Part shown: piece after piece, positions 58,146 to 64,000 of the stretch
How positions within the stretch are numbered: position 1 is the stretch's first letter
Layout of the letters: each line of letters begins with the position of its first letter
Source: Dactylonectria macrodidyma
Lineage: Eukaryota; Ascomycota; Sordariomycetes; Hypocreales; Nectriaceae
NCBI GenBank assembly: GCA_020744425.1
Contig: JAGMUV010000002.1
Coordinates: forward strand, 1,842,501-1,906,500
Direction: 5' to 3'
Length of the DNA stretch: 64,000 bases
Program-made: the position numbers and the translations under genes
Notes under the pieces: generated by a model
Seen by the model: only the letters and a program-made list of their open reading frames with translations
What the model was told of the DNA's origin: nothing
The model's database searches: none

Positions 58146-60585
58146 ATGGCGCACAACGATACCCAGATGGATGTTGATGACCATGCTGAATCAGCTGAGA
58201 CAGCCCAAGCCCCTTCACTTTGGCAACAAGTCGTTGACCCCACGATGTCGTCTGTGACAGCTAGACGCTGGATATGACTGTCATGGGAATGGATCCTGGG
58301 CAGTATCTATGCGGCCTGTATAACCTCGACGGCCAGCTGCGGATGCGTGAGTTCCTTGATGCGAGAGTACTAATGTCTGGTCTGCGGCTTGCAATCGGGT
58401 TTCTTGATGATGCGGTTTTCATACCGCCGGTGCCCTTGGTCGCAGACCGGGCGAGCTCCCTCGACCTTCCACTCCATGTGGAATTACTAAAGAGGAGCAG
58501 ATTCGCAGTGTTCCCGATATCCCACACCAACCTGGAACATTACACTGTGGCAATCTTTGATAAAGGTGTCAACACCGTGTTCTTCTTCGACTCAATAACA
58601 GGTTCCAGATCCGCTAGAGCAGACACGGCCTTCAGACGCATCAAAAATATTCTGGCTCAACACCAGCTTGAGCAGCTTTTCAAGACACTTCGATTGCATC
58701 AAGTAGATGTTACAAATCAACTGTTATTGATCTGTGGACTGATCTGTCTGGAGAATACGCGGCGCTTTTTCCGGGACTGGTGCTCCCGGAACCATGGATC
58801 AAGGGTATTAGACATATATGCCCCATGACCGCAGACCGAGTACGACCTTGACACCAGTCGTCAGCATTTGACCACTATGGATACAGCGACTCGGAGACGG
58901 TTCTTATTGGCAATTGGGTTAAAGGGATCCAGAGGGAGCTGGGGTCCCCATCTTCCTGCCGCGTTCGAGTGCCAGCAACCCCACTCATGTCCTGGGATGC
59001 TACGGACGAGGTGGGCGAAGGCGACGAGCTCAACACAACCCCAAACAGCCACTGGCAAGAAGTCGACCCCTCGGTACATGCTCTAAACACGAACGAACAT
59101 CACACGGAACAAGTTGGGGCCTCTGACAGGCCACCGCATGACAACGGTAACAACGATGACAGCCACCTTATCGGCGACTGTCCGCCCAGTCTCGAATGGG
59201 AGTGCTGCAAGAACGTGGAGCTTTACTACCGTTTGCGCCGCCTCCAGAGCCGACTTAGATCGCGCGCAGAATAGCTAGCTGGGACCGCGGATCGCGCTCT
59301 TGGTGCGCGACCGAAGAATGCGAAGCCCCAATTTGTAAACGATCTGCTTGAGGTGTTCGATCAATGGCTCAACAAGGTGCAAAGAGATGCCAAGGAGTCG
59401 CTGAACAAGACGCATCTCACAAAGAAGTTGGTGACAAAGCCCCAAATGCTCATCCATTCAGATGGCAGACTGCTATCAGCTGTTCTCATTGAGCATATTC
59501 GACGTTACGAAAAGAGTTGGATCACAGCGTACAACCAGGGGAGCAATGTAGATACGGTCCTTTTGCCCATCATGTCGAAAGACATGGTGGCTGGCATCAT
59601 TCGGGAGTGTCCCATCGTAACCTCAGGGACGGACAGACCTGGAAAAGGCCTGAAGAGTCAGAACTATTCCACAGCGTGGCTTTTGCGTAATGTCGGGGGC
59701 CGCTTCTTTCACGAAGGTGGTGTTCGGAAACCGGCCCCCGAACTGCGCCTGAATCCAAGCATCATTGCTGGAAACATATCCCAGAATGATCTGGGTTGGT
59801 CTGACCAAGTGTGGAAATCCATTCGACCAATCTTCAGTATACCGAAGTCGCGCAAGCGCCGCCATTCGAGCTCAGATATACCACCTCCACAGTATTTTGC
59901 GCCATGCCAGGACTTGATGAGGGCCCAGCTTGCATTTCGTGGCTATGCATCCAGCGGGTCAATAGATGAAGATGTCTGGCTGGCTTTAATGGCTCTGCCA
60001 ACCCGGTTGTTGCATGAGGTTGCGCGGGCAGAGCAAGGTCATACAGATCCAACGTGGTACGCTTCGTTAGGTCGTTCTCCACCTACTGCTCGACAGGCTG
60101 AATTTCTCACGAAAGGCTGGAAGCGTATCGAGCATTACCGGGTGCTTCAATTCCCCAGTGGTCGACAGCAACGGCAGGGTACTACGCAACAATATTACAC
60201 CAAGGACCCCTTCAGACTTTCTCTCTTAAATGGAAAGGTGGGAATTTATTCTCCCTCCCTCCGCTGCCATTCAAGCAGACTTTAGGGAACATTGTTAACT
60301 TACATGCATTGTAGCGGAGCCCACGTTGACCTACACCCATCTGCAGAGCGCTCAGTAAGTATCCCCCCTCTACACTGATACTCAGAAGCATCTTCAGCTA
60401 TCTTTGTCCTTGCTTTCTTAGCTTGCTTTGAATTCAGACCGGAAGCTGACCAGAACCCAGGTCCATTACTGTTGGACGACGCTGTAAGTCTACAAGGTTT
60501 AACCAACTTGTCAAGCATGACTTTCCCTAACAGGAACACCAGCCGCCCAATGGCTGGGTCTGCCACCGCGCAGCTGAACGTCTAG
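58146..60585 (+). pseudogene. Degraded Ulp1-like (C48) cysteine-protease locus with an unrecognised C-terminal domain
   Basis: The start MAHNDTQMDVDDHAESAE is in one frame until a stop at 58275. The Ulp1-like domain continues in a second frame (58274-58828), then a third frame runs from about 58852. Triad candidates are His in NLEHYTVAIFD (58538), Asp in FFFDSITG (58589) and Cys in LLICGLICLE (58733); the usual DCG reads ICG and the oxyanion Gln spacing is off by one. In the third frame TGA (58849) and TAG (59272) interrupt an otherwise coding stretch. From 59275 to 60585 the structure is intact: introns 60238-60285, 60355-60421 and 60484-60533 join perfectly to a TAG stop at 60583. The downstream domain (FVNDLLEVFDQWLNKVQRD, RNVGGRFFHEGGVRKPAPE) is unknown to me. 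Two adjacent genes, or sequencing errors, are alternatives. Confidence 0.6.
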
Positions 60586-61765
60586 ACCGGCTGGCAACAG
60601 TTACTACAAGTAGCAATTAGACATGGAGATAGATGACAAAGTGTCGCAATTTGATCGTCTGAACACAACTGCCATAATCATACATTCATCTATTCACCAA
60701 CAGGCAAAAAGTTGGCCATAGCCCTCATCAGTCCCTGATCCGGGACTAATCATTTGGTCTACCTGCATATTCAGTCTCTGATCCGGGACCGGCCACTTGA
60801 TTCTTGAGGCCCTGGGAAGTTGGAATCCCGCTGTCCCGGCGGCTGTCGAGTAGCTGACATGGGAGCTAGCGGAATGGACGATTGAAGTAACATGTCTCAA
60901 ACTCACTCCAGAGGACGGAGCCAGCTTCAGGGGGGCCCCGGTTGGATTACGGTCCGCAGTTGCACTGAGGGTTGGCAACCCAGGTAGTGAAGCTCTCATA
61001 GGATGGCTGGGTAACCAAAAAAGTGCTGTGTGACACAAAATGGACCCTTGGATTATTTGATATCTTGGCTGTTATGTAAACATGATCCCGCCATGTTGGT
61101 GTGGTCACGCTGTATAACCATTCCTCATGCCCTCCTGCATCAATGCTTCCTCATTTTGTGCCTGTGGTACCTCTTTTTACCCCTGCGCCCGAGTATTCTA
61201 GTACGTGGTACTTGAACGAGCCTGGATTGCTCGTATATGCGTGTCTTGACGTTCTAGGGGCCGTGTCACGGGATGCCCTACTGTGACGTCCGGACCGTCC
61301 GAGAATATCAACCCCAGAGATATTGGTTTGGTGTAGATTCCAGCGGATGCGCATTCTGGGCATGTCCGTTGGGTCCTTCGCCCGTTGTGTTGCTGGGTCG
61401 ACAACAGCCATGGCGACGCCTTGGATAGGCCAGGCGGGCCTTCCAAGCTCGACCCAGTCGTGGTGCTGCCCGAATAGTCCACGTCGGATCCCGATGGTCC
61501 CTCCGAGGTGGCGCATGTGTCCGAGTCTGACGAGCGCGGCATGGTAGCGAAGAAAAAGTCCGAACCTGAACCTATTGGCATGGTAGTTGCTGAATCCAAG
61601 TATGGCGAGACCGCCGGGGTATCAACGCGTGAAGCGAACGAAGCCACCAGCGCCGTACTCATCGCTCTCCTAGTCGGAACCACCCCCCTCCTCCCCCTGC
61701 TCCACTGGCTTGCGCCTTCGACTCTTGCGCCCTCGATTGCTGGGCTTGCGGTCCGAGCCCCTTTC
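60586..61765. other. Intergenic between the Ulp1-like locus and YAF9
   Basis: About 1.2 kb, downstream of two convergent loci. Contains a pair of 18-bp direct repeats at 60729 and 60772. Open frames to 161 codons on the minus strand lack recognisable domains. No RNA gene seen. Confidence 0.5.
60729..60789. repeat. Two 18-bp direct repeats, 43 bp apart (start to start)
   Basis: CAGTCCCTGATCCGGGAC at 60729-60746 and CAGTCTCTGATCCGGGAC at 60772-60789, with one mismatch. Confidence 0.8.
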
Positions 61766-62644
61766 CTATGAGGGCTTAGCCGCGGCCGCGGCAGCCGTGT
61801 TCTCGGCCTTGAGGCTGGCCAGGAGCTCCTCCTTCTCCTTAAGCTCGGCGAGGATCTTCTTGCTCATCTCCTCGACCTGGGCCTGGCCGTCGGCAAACTT
61901 CTTGATCTCGGCAGCCTCTGTCTCGAGACTGAACGGCTGTCCGGGGCGGTTGTGCGCGGGAAGCAGGGCCGATCGCTCCCAGACGTCCTGGTTGTCGGCC
62001 GACGGCAGTGGGGGCGGCGCGCGGTTCTTACCCTTGCCCTTTCCGCCCGGCGGCTTCCAGCCCTTGGGTACTGCGCCCGCGGTAAGAAGATTGTAGAAAG
62101 TCTCGTACGGTTCGTTGAAGAGCTGCTCATCGTAAATCCAGGACCGAACCTCGCCGTTGGCAGTCACCATTGCTTGCTTTTCCTCCTCAGTCCGGCCGTA
62201 GGGGTGGAGGCGCAAGTAGTGGTACAGAGTCTGTGGCTTCTCACCCGAGTCGTTGACGTAATATAGTTTGATCGTAATGTCGAATTCGCCCCAGCCAGTT
62301 TCTTTCACAAGAAATGGTTTCCCAGCCTCACCTTCAATCACTATAGTTGGAGGTCAGCACGTGCCGGGGACGAGTCGAAGCTGGGACTGAGGTCGGAGCG
62401 TACTTCGCACATAGTTGGGGATCGACTCGTGGAGCTTGAACTGCACACGACGTAGCCAATACGTAATGTCGGTGTCGTCGAGGCCCTTGACGAAAACCTC
62501 CCACGAGTGGGTGTGGTTGTCAGGAACGCCGGCTGGTCTCGGGTTGGTGGCATCGTTGAATGGACGGGCAGTGCTCCCAACGATGAACGGCCGGCGGATC
62601 TGCGTAAGCTTGACGCGCTTTCCAAGCTGGTTCTGGGGCGCCAT
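61766..62644 (-). CDS. YAF9: YEATS-domain protein Yaf9 (SWR1/NuA4 subunit)
   Basis: Reader of acylated histone H3, shared by the SWR1 exchange complex and the NuA4 acetyltransferase. Exons 62404-62644 and 61766-62340 flank a 63-nt intron; the protein has 271 residues. The YEATS domain occupies about residues 8-150: KLTQIRRPFIVGSTARPF, NHTHSWEVFVKGLDD, FKLHESIPNYVR, then after the junction VKETGWGEFDITIKLYYV and LYHYLRLHPYG. The aromatic acyl-lysine pocket residues (the HESIP loop and the WGEF loop) are present. An extended coiled coil near 230-262 (KKILAELKEKEELLASLKAE) is the part that docks into both complexes in yeast. The Gly/Lys linker KPPGGKGKGKNRAPPPLP is longer than in yeast. Divergent from COQ11. 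Confidence 0.95.
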
Positions 62645-63380
62645 AATAATGAAGGTCTATCGTTAAGAGCTTAGATCGACGGGAGGAAGCTGTTGCGCAT
62701 ACGGTAGAGGGGAAGTTGTTGGTCCGCAATGAGGCGGGTTGATGCGATGGCAAAGATAATTTGAGGTTCAGCCTTGCAGAGACGACGCGGTTTGACTGGC
62801 CAATGATGACGCGGAGTGGGGGCGGGTCGATAGAGGCCGAGTGGTGTGTTGAGTGACGATCGGTGCTTGCTGCTGTTAAAGACCTGAGTTGTTAACTGAG
62901 GAAACAAACTGACTGAGAATCGTATGTACTTTGATAAGAAAGGAGAGTATTGTTTGTGAATTACCGCTTCTATGACATCTTGAAGCCTACGGGACTTAAT
63001 TGCTTCAAAATAATTGATAGGATATCGGGAATCCGTTGTGTTCTAGAATGAGGTGTGCGATAGTGCTAAAAGTAACCCCTCCATAGGGAGCTTGCACCGA
63101 CTTTTAGCTCAGACAGCTTCAGCCTTGGGCGAAACGATGATTTCATGACATACAAGTGTGGCTCGCATGCCTTATAATGTATATCTAGCTTGGCCCTGAA
63201 ACCCAATTCGAAAAACCAACTTCTTCACTTCTTCACTTCTTGCCGAGTATTTATCTGGGTTATTCTACGCTTTCCATACGACGTCTCTGAACCCAGCTCT
63301 GTCTGCCCGTCTTCCTCCGCGGTCCCTCCGTCGCTCCCTCACGAATCACACCACTTCTAACCACCATCACCATAGCCGTC
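62645..63380. other. Divergent promoter, YAF9 / COQ11
   Basis: About 740 bp between divergent starts. Nearest COQ11 a C/T-rich leader (CTTCTTCACTTCTTCACTTCTTG near 63219-63241) contains a small tandem of ACTTCTTC. No other feature. Confidence 0.6.
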
Positions 63381-64000
63381 ATGTCCACAAAGAAGCTTGT
63401 TGTCTGCGGAGGCTCCGGGTTTCTAGGCTCCCGGATCTGCAAGTTCGCTGTAGCTCGAGGGTGGGATGTGACCTCTATTAGGTAATTTCTTTCCCTCTCC
63501 TAGAGATGTTCTTCTCTCCTCACACACGACACCTAATCTCACCTCGTCGCAAAGCCGCTCCGGTGAGCCCCGATGGGACTCGGTGACTACCTCGGCGGCA
63601 CCTCCTTCTTGGGCACACAAGGTCTCTTGGGAGCGCGGCGACATCCTGCGTCCGGCGACCTACGCACCGCTGCTCAATGGCGCCGACTTTGTTGTTCACA
63701 GCATGGGCATCCTTCTCGAGGCCGACTACAAAGGTATCGTCTCCGGCAAGGAGTCTCCCATCGCCGGCTTGGCCAAGGCTTTTGCCCCCGTGCGTGACCG
63801 CGGTATCGACCCGCTGGCCACCAAGGAGGGCGAGGACATCAAGCCGTCCAACCCCAAGGACCAGTTCTCGTACGAGATCATGAACCGGGACAGCGCCATC
63901 ACCCTCGCCAAGCACGCTGCCGCTGCTAAGGCGAGCTCCTTCTGCTACATCTCAGCCGCCGGCGGAGCACCCGTCCTCCCGACCCGGTACATCACCACCA
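63381..64000 (+). CDS. COQ11: Coq11-like NAD(P)-binding oxidoreductase, 5' part
   Basis: Atypical short-chain dehydrogenase associated with the mitochondrial coenzyme Q synthome in yeast (YLR290C), related to the NDUFA9-type Rossmann proteins. Exon 1 is 63381-63481; a 73-nt intron (63482-63554) is followed by exon 2, which is open to the window edge, so about 182 residues are seen. The dinucleotide-binding motif is near the start: LVVCGGSGFLGSRICK (GxxGFLG). Next come SRSGEPRWDSVTTSAAP, WERGDILRPATYAPLLNGAD, VVHSMGILLEADYKG and FSYEIMNRDSAITLAKHAA, in the order expected for this family. The catalytic region and C-terminus lie to the right of the window. Divergent from YAF9. Confidence 0.85.

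Noticed and set aside
1..64000. CRISPR arrays, bacterial operons, viral genes, biosynthetic cluster
   Set aside because: No spaced direct-repeat array, no polyketide synthase, peptide synthetase or terpene cyclase, and no viral protein was recognised; the intron structure is fungal throughout.

Overview
This is nuclear DNA of a filamentous ascomycete. The genes have short GT-AG introns of about 47-120 nt with CTAAC/CTGAC-like branch sites. The gene set (STE12, BUD4, coronin, MDM34, a HET-domain protein, a secreted large-subunit catalase) is that of Pezizomycotina. The near-canonical Ste12 and Mdm34 sequences suggest Sordariomycetes, probably Hypocreales; this placement is inference from remembered protein families, not from a search.

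Layout. 1-12.9 kb is a dense housekeeping block: a SNF2/STH1-type chromatin remodeller (minus, cut by the left edge), a WDR70-type WD40 protein (minus), SWC5 (plus), FAF1 (plus) and STE12 (minus). 12.9-23.9 kb is an 11 kb stretch in which I recognise no gene. 23.9-33.97 kb carries coronin, BUD4 and HIS6, all on the minus strand. 34-42.3 kb is gene-poor and holds one gene, a HET-domain protein with a roughly 240-residue arginine/aspartate mixed-charge head. 42.3-49.2 kb carries a secreted catalase, an ENT-family nucleoside transporter and the inositol-pentakisphosphate 2-kinase IPK1. 49.2-55.2 kb is again without a recognisable gene. 55.2-64 kb carries MDM34, a degraded Ulp1-like protease locus, YAF9 and the 5' part of COQ11.

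How the genes relate. There is no operon and no biosynthetic cluster. Chromatin genes are over-represented: a remodeller ATPase, two subunits of the SWR1 H2A.Z-exchange machinery (SWC5, YAF9) and WDR70. Cell polarity and morphogenesis are represented by STE12, BUD4 and coronin, and mitochondria by MDM34 and COQ11. Exon boundaries were worked out by hand from splice sites, reading phase and family similarity. Every spliced model given sums to a multiple of three, but none has transcript support.

Most notable observations: a 120-nt stop-free in-frame intron that splits the second zinc finger of STE12; an RD/RE mixed-charge domain joined to a HET domain; a Ulp1-like protease locus joined to an unrecognised domain and broken by two frameshifts and two stops but keeping a clean multi-intron 3' end; two GC-AG introns; and the large empty interval upstream of STE12.
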